A program made the translations under genes and the position numbers. A stretch of DNA of 64,000 nt from Mesorhabditis belari (lineage: Eukaryota > Nematoda > Chromadorea > Rhabditida > Rhabditidae): the NCBI GenBank assembly GCA_958450365.1, contig CAUEEP010000759.1, forward strand, positions 3,143,880 through 3,207,879. Direction: 5' to 3'. The notes under the pieces were generated by a model. It had not been told where the DNA came from. It did not search any database and worked only from the letters and a program-made list of their open reading frames with translations. Positions 41,504 to 52,613 of the stretch are shown here, one piece after another (position 1 is the first letter of the stretch; every line of letters begins with the position of its first letter).

Positions 41504-41899
41504 CGGTTGATGGGGCAAAGAGGGGAGAAATTGAAGTGAAGAAAGAGATTCGATACCAAAATCCTTTCCTTTCCCCTTTCAGATCCACCGGTTTTCTTCC
41601 CCCATTTTCTTCTCAACCCCATTCTCTTTTTGAATGACCACACCAGTCTTGATTTTGCCTCATTCACTTTCCACATCTAATTCGTCTTCAAAACTTATCG
41701 AATATCGACTTTAAAGCTTATCTAACTCGTCTCCAAAGCTCATCTAGCTCGTCTAATTGAACCTCGACATTGTGGATTTGCATTGGGATTTGCATATTGG
41801 AGAAATCGGTTAAACTCTTGCTCACAAATCTTGTAAAGTTCTTTGAGTCATTCAGTTCACATCTTTCTGTTCATTCTAACTGTTGAATCTCATCACAAG
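41504..41899. other. Non-genic stretch
   Basis: No exon supported. Confidence 0.5.
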
Positions 41900-42112
41900 C
41901 ATTCCAATCAGCTTTATTAGCTTCATTAGCTTCATTCCAACTGTTAAAGCCCATCACAATCATTCCAATCAGCTTTATTAGCTTCATTCCAGCTTTATTA
42001 GCGTCCTTCCAGCTTTATTAGCTTCATTCCAGCTTCATTAGCTTCCTTCCAGCTTCATTAGCTTCCTTCCAGCTTCATCAGCTTCATCAGCTTCATTCCA
42101 ACTCTTGAAGCT
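41900..42112. repeat. AGCTTTATTAGCTTCATTCC minisatellite
   Basis: Units of 18-20 bp. The same family recurs at 44053-44172 after the 17-bp array. Confidence 0.9.
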
Positions 42113-42840
42113 GCCATCTCCTCTCCAGTTGAAGCTAACATCTCCAGGTTTCAGATTCTAGTATAGGTTTAAGGGAAATGAATCAGTTAGATCAGTTTTT
42201 TCAGGTTTTTGAGGTTGAGAACTAGCTAGAAGATTGAATTCTTGAATGAACACAGTTTTCTGATTACTGTGCTTGTTCTAGCTTTGACTTTTGTACTCTA
42301 GAATTGGACTAGTACTTTGGACTACTAGTTTACTTTGGACTTTGGAGAATTGGATACTAGTAGGTCTTAGAATTGGATGCTTTTTCTGAGATCTTCATCT
42401 CATTTGAATCTCATCCAAGATCCAATAACCATTCTCAATTCTTGATCACTCTTCGGATGACTTTGGAATCGGAAACTTTGATGTCCATCCATTTCCATTT
42501 GTATCAGTTTCCTTCATTTTTGTGAATCAATGATAGATGAATACAGATGAAAGATGATAGAAACAGATGGATAAAGGCAAATAGCTTTTCCCCATCAATC
42601 TAATAGCCACATATTACTGTAATCCTTGTCTCAAGGCTAGTTACTTCTCCTTTTCGCTGTGGTTGACAACCCTGTATCAGTCGGTAATTGAAAATCAAAG
42701 AATTCTGGAAAAATAGCCTGAGTCAAGCTTTTAATGACTTGTGAATGACAGATTTAGCATTTCAATGATATCAATTTCAAAGATTTCAATGATATTGGCT
42801 AGCTCTAAGATACCATATTTCTCTAATCGTTGTGTACTAG
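42113..42840. other. Non-genic stretch
   Basis: Contains short TAGTACTTTGGACTACTAG-type direct/inverted words at 42305-42365. No exon. Confidence 0.5.
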
Positions 42841-43886
42841 GCTGAGCCGAGTTGGTGACTTGGCCGAGTTGGTGACTTGGCCGAGTTGGTGACTTGGCCG
42901 AGTTGGTGACTTGGCCGAGTTGGTGACTTGGCCGAGTTGGTGACTTGGCCGAGTTGGTGACTTGGCCGAGTTGGTGACTTGGCCGAGTTGGTGACTTGGC
43001 CGAGTTGGTGACTTGGCCGAGTTGGTGACTTGGCCGAGTTGGTGACTTGGCCGAGTTGGTGACTTGGCCGAGTTGGTGACTTGGCCGAGTTGGTGACTTG
43101 GCCGAGTTGGTGACTTGGCCGAGTTGGTGACTTGGCCGAGTTGGTGACTTGGCCGAGTTGGTGACTTGGCCGAGTTGGTGACTTGGCCGAGTTGGTGACT
43201 TGGCCGAGTTGGTGACTTGGCCGAGTTGGTGACTTGGCCGAGTTGGTGACTTGGCCGAGTTGGTGACTTGGCCGAGTTGGTGACTTGGCCGAGTTGGTGA
43301 CTTGGCCGAGTTGGTGACTTGGCCGAGTTGGTGACTTGGCCGAGTTGGTGACTTGGCCGAGTTGGTGACTTGGCCGAGTTGGTGACTTGGCCGAGTTGGT
43401 GACTTGGCCGAGTTGGTGACTTGGCCGAGTTGGTGACTTGGCCGAGTTGGTGACTTGGCCGAGTTGGTGACTTGGCCGAGTTGGTGACTTGGCCGAGTTG
43501 GTGACTTGGCCGAGTTGGTGACTTGGCCGAGTTGGTGACTTGGCCGAGTTGGTGACTTGGCCGAGTTGGTGACTTGGCCGAGTTGGTGACTTGGCCGAGT
43601 TGGTGACTTGCCCAGTTGGTCACTTGGCCGAGTTGGTGACTTGGCCGAGTTGGTGACTTGGCCGAGTTGGTGACTTGGCCGAGTTGGTGACTTGGCCGAG
43701 TTGGTGACTTGGCCGAGTTGGTGACTTGGCCGAGTTGGTGCACTTAGCCGAGTATGGTAATCAAGACTTGTCGCGCAGTAGGTGACTGGGCCGAGTTCGT
43801 GAAACTTGGCCGAGTTGGTGACTTGGCCGAGTTGGTGACTTGGCCGAGTTGGTGACTTGGCCGAGTTGGTGACTTGGCCGAGTTGA
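42841..43886. repeat. 17-bp array GAGTTGGTGACTTGGCC, about 60 copies
   Basis: Almost perfectly homogeneous from 42850 to 43600. A few variant units (CCCAGTTGGTCACTTGG at 43611; an unrelated 60-bp break at 43745-43800) occur near the right end. With a 17-bp period the minus strand reads through all three frames in turn, giving a 306-codon open frame with a 17-residue period that I regard as non-genic. Confidence 0.98.
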
Positions 43887-44052
43887 TGCCTATTTTACAG
43901 TTTCCAAGCTTTCCCAGAAGCTCATCACTCTAATCCCCCACTAGATCTCATCGTCAGCTACATTTTCCGACCCCACATCGATAGGTTCTGATAAGCGGTT
44001 CTCGAGATTTCGAGGAATTTAGGCAAAGTGCGCTACTATTAGAAAAATCTCA

Positions 44053-44172
44053 TCACAATCATTCCAATCAGCTTCATTAACTTCATTCCAGCTTCATTAG
44101 CTTCATTCCAACTGTTAAAGCCCATCACAATCATTCCAATCAGCTTCATCAGCTTCACCAGCTTCATCAGCT
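44053..44172. repeat. CAGCTTCATTAGCTTCATTC repeat (second block)
   Basis: Same family as 41900-42112, including the shared GTTAAAGCCCATCACAATC; the two blocks bracket the 17-bp array. Confidence 0.85.
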
Positions 44173-44282
44173 TATAGCTCGGTGATTCATTTTTGCTACT
44201 GAGAGTTCAACAAGATAGATTTTAAAGTAGTTTTTTTTCTTTGTACTTAATTTTAAGAACATTATCATTCTGTTATTTCTTA

Positions 44283-44400
44283 TGAGCTTTAGCTTTATCT
44301 TTAGCTTTATCTTTATCTTGATCTAAATATCTTTATCTTTTTTAGCTTTATCTTTATCTAACTATCTTTATCTTTATCTTTATCTAAATATCTTTATTCA
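44283..44400. repeat. (CTTTAT)n / TTAGCTTTATCT repeat
   Basis: Hexamer CTTTAT with AGCTTTATCTTTATCTAAA variants. Confidence 0.9.
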
Positions 44401-44994
44401 AATTTTATCTAATAACTCTGCTGATCCTCTCGATTGGGGTCAAATGTTGGTGTGATGAGGGATATCTGGTGGCTGGGATCGAGCTAAAAAGAGCAACAGG
44501 CAAGAAGAAAAGGGGAAAGGGGAAAGGGAAAAGGGAAAAGATGGGGCGGCTTCTCCCCTTCAAATCGGGGTGGAGGGGGCGGTGAATGGATGTTGTATGA
44601 AAAGAGAGAAATGGAGAAGAGAGTTGGGAAGTGTTGGGAAGAGTTGGGAAGAGTTGGGAAGAGTCCAAGAAAGAGAGATCGACGGTCTGTTTGAATAGAG
44701 TCTTCTGAAAGAAAAATGAAAGAGTACAGGCAGAAATGCCTGTACTCTTTGCCGGTCAAAGCCTTTGAAGACAGAGAGAGAGAGTTTTCTTTGAAGAACC
44801 GCCAACTCTTTTCGAGTCCAATGGATTGGAATGGATAGTTCAATGCTAATAGATTGAAATGAATAGCTTGAAAATGCAACTTGACACTAACGCTTAAATG
44901 CCAAGCCAGTGCTAGAGGCTTGAATTGAAATGAAAAAGTCTAGAGTCAAATCTAGAGCCTTTATCTTTAGCTAGCTCATCTAAAGTGCCACTGG
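44401..44994. other. Non-genic stretch
   Basis: Has a GAAAAGGGGAAAGGG purine patch (44508-44540) and GAGTTGGGAAGTGTTGGGAA repeats (44620-44665). No exon. Confidence 0.5.
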
Positions 44995-45490
44995 CTGTAA
45001 TCTTGGCCCTCTTGGCCACCTGGGCCGTCTTGACCGTAATCTTGGCCATCTTGGCTGTAATCTTGGCCCTCTTGGCTGTAATCTTGGCCCTCTTGGCTGT
45101 AATCTTGGCCCTCTTGGCTGGAATCTTGGCCCTCTTGGCCATCTGGGCCGTCTTGACCGTAATCTTGGCCATCTCGGCTGTAATCTTGGCCCCATCTTGG
45201 CCATCTTGGCTGTAATCTTGGCCCTCTTGGCCGTCTTGACCGTAATCTTGGCCATCTCGGCTGTAATCTTGGCCCTCTTGGCTGTAATCTTGGCCCTCTT
45301 GGCTGGAATCTTGGCCCTCTTGGCCATCTGGGCCGTCTTGGCTGTAATCTTGGCCCTCTTGGCTGTAATCTTGGCCCTCTTGGCCATCCTGGCCGTCTTG
45401 ACCGTGATCTTGGCCGTCTTGGCTGTAATCTTGGCCCTCTTGGCCATCTTGGCCCTCTTGACCGTAATCTTGGCTGTCTTGGCCATCTTT
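44995..45490. repeat. 21-bp array (TTGGCTGTAATCTTGGCCCT)
   Basis: About 23 units of 18-21 bp. Because 21 is a multiple of 3, one frame per strand stays open (Ala-Val-Ile-Leu-Ala-Leu-Leu on plus; Ala-Lys-Arg-Ala-Lys-Ile-Thr on minus). Confidence 0.95.
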
Positions 45491-46211
45491 ACCGGCTACC
45501 GTAATCCATAACTAAATATGATAACCCCAATGATTTCTTGAACCTTCCATAACCGTTTTTCCCTTCCATAACCATAACTAAAGTCTTAAAGACCCCAGCT
45601 ACCGTAATCCATTAGTAGATCTTACAGTAACCCTGAAAGAAAGCCTACAAGTTTGACAAGAAAAAGCCTACAAGTCTAACAACCGACTCAAAGTGATTTT
45701 TTGACTCGAAACCAAGTCCATTTTAGCTTTTGACCAAGTCGATCTTATAGAATCGGCTATAGAGATCTCGAATCCGTTTTCCGTTTTTGCAAAAGGCCTA
45801 TCGTGAGATATATGGCAGAGAAAATTGATTTCGATGATGATTTCGGGGAGCGAGGTTTTAGGGGAGCGCCATGAGGAAAACTGTCTCCCTCGTCAAAGCC
45901 AAATGATCTAGTGGTCTAGTGGATAGTGTGATAGACTGCCAAAACTAGACATCTCTTGCCCCAAGTTCGAATCCCGTTCAATCCCGTTCAAACTTTTTCA
46001 AAATTTCTTTTTGTGCCCCGATAAAAGGTAGATTTAAAGTAGTTTTCTATGCCAGATATCTCGCAATTGCAAAAAGAGATAAACGAATGAAAAACGGAAT
46101 GAAAAACGGGATGAAAAACAGATTCGAGATCCCGATTCTATAAGATTCTATAAGATCAATTCAAAAGCCTACTTTGAGAGTTTCCCTTATGAGTACAGTT
46201 CGTACTTAAAG
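45491..46211. other. Non-genic stretch with a tRNA-like sequence
   Basis: CTACCGTAATCCAT words at 45495 and 45600, then the tRNA-like segment at 45907-45985. No exon. Confidence 0.5.
45907..45985 (+). pseudogene. tRNA-like sequence
   Basis: GTGGTCTAGTGGATAGTGTG (A box) and CCCAAGTTCGAATCCCG (B box). The 3' end is directly duplicated (AATCCCGTTC twice). Anticodon and acceptor stems are not convincing. Confidence 0.45.
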
Positions 46212-46427
46212 CTTGAACCATTCTTGTTCAGTGGGCTGACAGCTTGAACCATTCTTGTTCAGTGGACTGACAGCTTGAACCATTCTTGTTCAGTGGACTG
46301 ACAGCTTGAACCATTCTTGTTCAGTGGACTGACAGCTTGAACCATTCTTATTCAGTGGACTGACAGCTTGAACCATTCTTGTTCAGTGGACTGACAGCTT
46401 GAACCATTCTTGTTCAGTGGACTGAAA
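46212..46427. repeat. 31-bp tandem repeat, 7 copies
   Basis: CTTGAACCATTCTTGTTC-AGTGGACTGACAG, almost perfect; one unit has TTATTC. Confidence 0.97.
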
Positions 46428-47035
46428 GCTTTTCCTTTCAAAATCTTTCCTTTCTGGTGGTTAGCCCCTATAACAGAATCTCCACAGGCTAACAATTTGT
46501 GGGAGGTGAGACAGAGAAGTCAAAAGAAGAAAGGAAAAGGGAAAAGAGCTTCGGAGGAAGGGGGACACAAGGGGGAAACTGTGGGAATCCAACACCGGGG
46601 CCTTTGAGGAGAAGAGTTGAAGGAGAAGAGTTAGAGGAGAGTTGGAGGAGAAGAGCCAGAGAAGAGCCAGTGAAGAGACAGGGTCAAGAGAGAGTCCGAG
46701 AGACCCAGGGTTGGACAGGGCTGTGCCCCCTCACCGATCCCCCTGGTTTACACAGTCTGTGCCCCTCGATCGCCTCCCCCTCCCGCTGTGTGCTTCTCCC
46801 CTCAACCCCATTTCTCTGACCAGAACACCGGCCACTCCTCTCACTTCTTATTTTCGCCTTTTTCTTCGCTCTTCGATTACCCATTCCCATTTCCCCTTCA
46901 ACTAATCACTCGATTCTCGATTTATCGATGAGTTCTATCCACAAACAGCTTTCAATTGGATATTAGATTGATATTACTGATATTTAACTGTTAGACTGGA
47001 ATTCTGTTATTCAGATTGGGTGAGTTGAGTTTATT
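46428..47035. other. Non-genic stretch, GA-rich then C-rich
   Basis: Short GAAGAGTTGGAGGAGA repeats at 46610-46670. Open frames of about 87-106 codons at 46499-46905 have no recognisable domain. Confidence 0.45.
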
Positions 47036-47275
47036 TTAAGCTAGGTTAGGCTGGGCTTAGCTTAGCTTAGGTTTAGGGTTAGGGTTAGGCTTAGGCTCTG
47101 GCTTAGGCTCTGGCTTAGGCTCTGGCTTAGCTTTGGCTTAGGTTTAGCCTAGGTTTAGGGTTAGGCTTAGGCTTAGGATCAGGCTCTGGCTTAGGCTCAG
47201 CCTTAAGATCAGGTTTAGGTTCAGGATCAGGCTTAGCTTTGGCTTAGACTCTGGCTTAGGCTTAGGCTTTAGACT
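47036..47275 (+). repeat. Interstitial TTAGGC-like (telomeric-type) tract
   Basis: GTTTAGGGTTAGGGTTAGGC, then many TTAGGCTTAGG and TTAGGCTCTGGC units. TTAGGC is the nematode telomere repeat. The tract is degenerate and internal to the window; a smaller block occurs at 47640-47700. Confidence 0.75.
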
Positions 47276-47778
47276 GAAGTCCAACCTGCAAAAGTATCTG
47301 AATTTAAGCCTTGAACTTTCAGCTATCGGAATCAATACGTGAGCTACAAATTACTGGGTAGAGCTACAGAGCTATACGTCGGTTACAGATCAGTCCATAA
47401 GCTACAGATCAGTCCATAGGCTACAGATAATTGAGTAGATCAGATTAATTCGTAGGCTACAGATATCTGGAGTCGATGAAGCTGTTGCAATGATGAAACT
47501 CGTTATCTACAACTTATCTAGGCTCAGACAGTACTACTATCCACCATAGGAATTCTGAGACATTAAAGTTATGCTAAAAGACTAGCGAACGAAGGAATTA
47601 GGCTTACCATTAGACTAAAGGTAAGCTCTAAAGAACAGCTTAAGCTTAGGCTTAGGTAAGCTCTAAAGAACAGCTTAGGCTTAGGCTTAGGTAAGATCTA
47701 AAGCCCGGCTTTTAAGCCCAAAGGAAAAGCCTTTAAGCCAGTAGGAAAGAAAAACCAAAAAAAATAGCCAATAATCTA
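47276..47778. other. Non-genic stretch with short repeats
   Basis: GCTACAGATCAGTCCATA repeats (47390-47440) and AGCTTAGGCTTAGGTAAG (47640-47700). Confidence 0.5.
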
Positions 47779-47863
47779 CCAGCGGGATTGAACCCCCGGC
47801 CTCCTCGACCCTCGGCCTCGCCTAGGATTCAAAGCTCTTAGCCACTCGGCCACGGCCACTGCT
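47779..47863 (-). pseudogene. tRNA-like sequence, Ser/Leu type
   Basis: On minus: GTGGCCGAGTGGCTAAGAGC, the usual start of Ser/Leu tRNAs, with a long GC-rich variable arm (GGCCGAGGGTCGAGGAGGCC) and GGGGGTTCAATCCCGC. Only part of the acceptor stem (CAGC/GCTG) pairs, and not in the usual register. The best tRNA candidate in the window, but still probably a pseudogene. Confidence 0.5.
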
Positions 47864-48852
47864 GAGCTTGGGGAGAAAAAAACCCCTCTTGTCTCTCCTT
47901 GGTTGGTCTGCTTGGAACATTTTTGGTCAGAATTTTGATCAAGTATTAGAGTTCAGGTCATAAAGTAGGTAAGACCGACCTTCTCGTCCCTTCAACCAAC
48001 CTCAGTTCTCCACTCGCACCAATATTTGCCCGGTCATCCAATTGAGAGGCACCAAAAGACCCTCATCGACCACAGCTCTTCAACCTTTTTCGGCATATCG
48101 TACCCCACCGATCTCTCAAGATTATTTACTTTCTGACCTAGATCTCAATAAGCTTTTGATTTTGGGGAATGCTTGTTGTTGGCTTTATAAACTAGGCTTT
48201 GGTTGATAAACTAGGCTTTGCTAGGCTTTGCTAGGCTTTGCTAGGCTTTGCTAGGCTTTGCTTTATAAAAAACTAGGCTTTGCTTTATAAGAAGCCTCTA
48301 AAATGACAATTTAAGCTGTCAAAATCATCAAAAATCATCAAAATCATCAAACAAGACTTCTTTTCTTCAACAAACTTTGAATAACAGAAAGAACAAGGTT
48401 TGATCGATAGCTAGAAGCAACTAGAAGCAACTAGAAGCAACTAGAAGCAAGCTAGAAGCATTTCTTTCAACTCTAGACAGTTAAAAGAGCCTTTTCAACA
48501 CTTTCAACTCTATTTTCATGTTTTTTTTGAACAAAAATTGCACGAAACGCCTCCACAAATCGCATCATTTTTCGAGTTTTTTTTTTTTGAAACTCTTTTC
48601 TCTCAAATTCTCTCAATCTCTAAGGTTATGAGAGTAAGGAAAAGATAAAGAAAAGCAGGAAATTTCTCTCATTGTCGGTGTAAGGGGGATTTGGTTGGGG
48701 AGAACTTTAGGAAAAAGACTTTAGGACCCATACAACAGGCGGGGGAGGGATTGTGTGCAGAAGGATCTCTCACTGTCTCTCATCTCATCTCTTTCGATGC
48801 TATCAAGGCTACACTTTGCAAAGCGTTAAGTGTTATAAAGTAGTGTTATGGA
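47864..48852. other. Non-genic stretch
   Basis: Short arrays only: GCTAGGCTTT (48205-48270) and CTAGAAGCAA (48412-48465). No exon. Confidence 0.55.
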
Positions 48853-49180
48853 GTTGGATTGGATTGGATTGGATTGGATTGGATTGGTTATGGATTGGCT
48901 ATGGATTGGCTATGGATTGGCTATGGATTGGCTATGGATTGGCTATGGATTGGCTATGGATTGGCTATGGATTGGCTATGGATTGGCTATGGATTGGCTA
49001 TGGATTGGCTATGGATTGGCTATGGATTGGCTATGGATTGGCTATGGATTGGCTATGGATTGGCTATGGATTGGCTATGGATTGGCTATGGATTGGCTAT
49101 GGATTGGCTATGGATTGGCATTGGATTGGCTATGGATTGACTGAATTGGATTGGATTGGCATTGGATTGGCTGGATTGGC
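48853..49180. repeat. 11-bp array TATGGATTGGC, about 22 copies
   Basis: Flanked by (GGATT)n pentamers on the left and decayed GGATTGGCATT on the right. With an 11-bp period, all plus frames are open. Confidence 0.97.
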
Positions 49181-50159
49181 GATTGTGGCCGATTCGCTTA
49201 AAGGATTCACCCATTGTAAGCTCATTCTTCATCTTTCTTCATCTTCATCTTCATCTCTATCCTCGTTTTATTCATTTTTAACTTAATACTCTAATAGAAT
49301 AGAATCTTCTTTTATCTTCTTTAATAGAAAACCTATAGGAGCGTCACGTAGTCTAGGTTTAGACTTAAAAAATCAGATCATGACAATAGTACGTTTGTTT
49401 CTATCGCTCAAATCTCGATACTGGTACCTTTGTTTCTATCGCTCATTTCTCGACATCAGTACATTTGTTTCTAAGTGTTTTGGGTATCAAATTAAAGTAG
49501 AAAGATAGGGGAATTTTTTGAGCTATAATACAAATCTTTAGCATTAACCAGTAATTAGAAAAACATGCTTGAAAAATGATGAAAAAGTGGCAAAAGAAGC
49601 TGATTCTCTCTTATTATTGTCTTCTCATTATTTTCTCTTCTCTTTCTCTTTCTCTTCTCTTTCATTCATATCTCTCTTATCCTTTTCTATTCCTTTCCTT
49701 TCAACCTTTCCTTTCAACCTTTCTTGTGGCTACCCTGTTCTTGTGGCTGTCCCTGTCTCAACCCCTTTTCCCCTTTATCCCCTTTATCCCCTTATCCTTA
49801 TCCCAAGTCCCCTATTGTCACAACATCGTCCCACAATCCTTTGAAACAATCCTTTGAAACAATCTTTCAACCATTTCAACTCTAAGTATGACTTTTATAA
49901 ACAATTGAGTAAGTATGATAAGCTTGATAGTTAACTTGATAAAGCTCACCAGTATATAGGTTACGTCTGATCTAGAAATCCGTCCGATCTAGACTAGTAC
50001 TAGATCAGACATCTGACTAGATCAGATGTCTGATCTAGAGTAAAGTGAGGTTAAACGTTTGATCTAGAATCAAGTCGATCATATTAAATCTAAGTCTGGA
50101 TCGGACTAGGAGTGATCGACTTAGGCTTAGGCTCACATTCTTCGTTTGACCCTCACTTC
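49181..50159. other. Non-genic stretch
   Basis: CATCTTTCTTCATCTTC runs near 49225. GTACCTTTGTTTCTATCGCTC recurs (49390-49470). CTAGATCAGACATCTGACTAG near 50000 is palindromic. No exon supported. Confidence 0.5.
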
Positions 50160-50298
50160 ATTCTAGATCGGATTGGATGGATCTATAGATTGGATGGATC
50201 TCTAGATTGGACGGATCTCTAGATTGGACGGATCTCTAGATTGGACGGATCTCTAGATTGGACGGATCTCTAGATTGGACGGATCTCTAGATTGGACG
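50160..50298. repeat. 17-bp array GATCTCTAGATTGGACG, 8 copies
   Basis: Near-perfect units starting at GGATCTATAGATTGGATG. Confidence 0.97.
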
Positions 50299-50340
50299 TA
50301 ACATATACACATTAGGCTTAGGCTTACATTTTAGACCTTG

Positions 50341-50500
50341 AGATACTGAACTGAACTGACTGAACTGAATTGACTAAACTGACTGACTGACTGACTGAAC
50401 TGACTGACTGACTGAACTGAATTGACTAAACTGACTGACTGAACTGACTGACTGACTGAACTGACTGACTGACTGAACTGACTGACTGAAATGTACTGAC
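50341..50500. repeat. (ACTG)n-based array
   Basis: CTGACTGACTGA interspersed with CTGAACTGAATTGACTAAA. Confidence 0.95.
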
Positions 50501-50831
50501 TATAGAATATTGAGTGGCAGTCGATTTCTTGCAAACTTCGTTCCAAATTTCGTTCCAAACTTTGCTTTCAATCTCTAGGTTTTTCATTGCTGGACTTGAG
50601 ATTAAATTCATGTTTCTGTTGTTCAGTAATTCACTCGGTTTCTAGTATCTGAGCCTGATAACCTATGGTTATAGCGAGCTAGAGTAAAGCCAAGATTTCT
50701 CTCTGGTATTTAAATTATTCCTCATAGACTGTCTAGAGAAATAGTTTTAGCTTAGCTACAATTAGCTTTAGTTTTAGCTACAATTTTTATTCAATTCTCA
50801 CTAGTTTTCCTTTTCGCATATCCCATTTTTC
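50501..50831. other. Non-genic stretch
   Basis: AT-rich; nothing recognised. Confidence 0.5.
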
Positions 50832-50965
50832 TCTTTTTCCCTCTCTTTCTCTCTCTTTCTCTCTCTCTCTTTCTCTCTCTTTCTCTTTCTCTCTCTTTCT
50901 CTCTCTCTCTCTTTCTCTTTCTCTCTCTTTCTCTCTCTTTCTCTCTCTTTCTCTTTCCTTTTCTT
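50832..50965. repeat. (CTCTTT)n polypyrimidine tract
   Basis: CTCTCTTTCTCTCT over about 130 bp. Confidence 0.95.
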
Positions 50966-51164
50966 TCTTTTACACATCATTTTCTATTTATATGCATTTA
51001 TGAGCATTGTTTTTTTTGACTTTTTCTCTTAAAATCTTCTTTAGATCATTCTAATTCTCTTAATTCTGTTGAACTTTGTGCTTTGTGCTTATAAATGTAA
51101 ATGCACCCATTCTAGTACACTCAATTCTTTACTTTTCTTATAATTTTGCTACAAGAATGGCGGA

Positions 51165-51621
51165 TTTATTGCACCAAAAACGATACATCGGCTCTTGTGT
51201 AGTTTCCAGATATTTTGAAAGCGTCGTCACACTTTGAAGGTCTATAACTTTGTCTAGAGATAATATATTGGCTAACTTTTTATACCATTGTAAAGAGGAG
51301 ATTTCAGGCTTTCAAATGATACTAAATAGAGATTGATTGGATAATCCAGTCCAGAACAATCAGAGCCAACTCTGGGCAATGAGGTCTATCTGACTCTAGT
51401 GTTGTGTCGCCAGAGTTGGCTCTGATTGTTCTGGACTGGATTATCCAATCAATCTTTATTTGGTATCATTTGAAAGCCTGAAATCTCCTCTTTACAATGA
51501 TATAAAAAGTTAGCCAAAATATTATCTCTAGACAAAGTTATAGACCTTCAAAGTGTGACCTTCAAAGTTATAGACCTTCAAAATACCTAGAAACTACACA
51601 AGAGCCGGTGCATCAAATAAA
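51165..51621. mobile_element. Fold-back element, 0.46 kb
   Basis: Arms of about 200 bp. GGCTCTTGTGTAGTTTC is mirrored by its complement at about 51586-51604, and CAGTCCAGAACAATCAGAG by CTCTGATTGTTCTGGACTG around a loop of about 45 bp near 51390. A 22-bp segment of the right arm (TTCAAAGTTATAGACC) is duplicated. Confidence 0.9.
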
Positions 51622-51992
51622 GCTAGATATTCAGTCAAGTCTACTGTAGCTAGACAGACAGACTGTCGAAATATTCGTCTATTACAGTACCACTGCTTTT
51701 ACTAGCTATTCATAATGCAATCTTTTCGATTCCCATACGAAAATCGGTTTCCCCAAACATCTCCGTGCTTCTTTTCTCATTCCCATACGGTCATTTGTGC
51801 TATGGAATGTAAAGAAGTATGTAGATTGGACCGATCATTGAAAAGACCCCATTTTATTCTGTAATTTTGTTGTAAACATATCATTTCTAGTGCACTCAAT
51901 CATTTCTATTGCACTTTTGTCATTGTGAGTAACAGTAACAGTTATTTTCGGGTCATCTGGTGACCTCAACAGATTCGATTGGGAAAAGAGTG
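51622..51992. other. Non-genic stretch
   Basis: Short words repeated (TCATTCCCATACG; TTTCTAGTGCACTCAAT). No exon. Confidence 0.5.
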
Positions 51993-52613
51993 CTGTAAAT
52001 GGTTGACTCTCTGTTCCTGGATCTGTAAATGACCGGTTTTCGGTTCCTGGATCTGTAAATGACCGGCTTTCTGTTCTCGGATCTGTAAATGGTCAGCTTT
52101 CTGTTCCTGGATCTGTAAATGGTCGTCTTTCTGTTCTCGGACCTGTAAATGGTTGGCTTTCTGTTCCTGGATCTGTAAATGACCGGCTTTCTGTTCCCGG
52201 ATCTGTAAATGGTCGGCTTTCTGTTCCTGTATCTGTAAATGGTCGGCTTTCTGTTCCTGGATCTGTAAATGATTGTCTTTCTGTTCCCGGATCTGTAAAT
52301 GGTCGGCTTTCTGTTCCTGGATCTGTAAATGGTCGGCTTTCTGTTCTTGGATCTGTAAATGGTCAGCTTTCTGTTCCTGGATCTGTAAATGATTGTCTTT
52401 CTGTTCTCGGATCTGTAAATGGTCGGCTTTCTGTTCTCGGATCTGTAAATGACCGGCTCTCTGTTCTCGGATCTGTAAATGATCGGCTTTCTGTTCCTGG
52501 ATCTGTAAATGGTCGGCTTTCTGTTCTAGGATCTGTAAATGGTCAGCTTTCTGTTCCTGGATCTGTAAATGGTTGTCTTTCTGTTCTCGGATCTGTAAAT
52601 GGTCAGCTTTCTG
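51993..52613. repeat. 30-bp array, about 20.5 copies
   Basis: GGATCTGTAAATGGTCGG + CTTTCTGTTCCT. Strict 30-bp register over at least 500 bp with substitutions only (GGTCGG/GACCGG/GATTGT; CCTGG/CTCGG). Confidence 0.98.

Noticed and set aside
42823..43743. 306-codon open frame on minus with a 17-residue period
   Set aside because: Direct consequence of a stop-free 17-bp repeat; no start context, no splice partners.
44405..44879. 131-codon frame on minus
   Set aside because: Built over GTTGGGAAG and GGGAAAAGG repeats; no family features.
46499..46905. Arg/Glu- and Pro/Ser-rich frames of 87-106 codons
   Set aside because: Low complexity with GA-rich short repeats at the core; no homologous feature recognised.
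47779..47863. Functional tRNA-Ser/Leu
   Set aside because: Good A/B boxes, but the acceptor stem pairs only in a shifted register and the anticodon loop is not clear; listed as a pseudogene pending tRNAscan-SE.
51993..52613. 30-bp repeats considered as a CRISPR array
   Set aside because: Repeats are directly contiguous with no unique spacers, and the host is a eukaryote.
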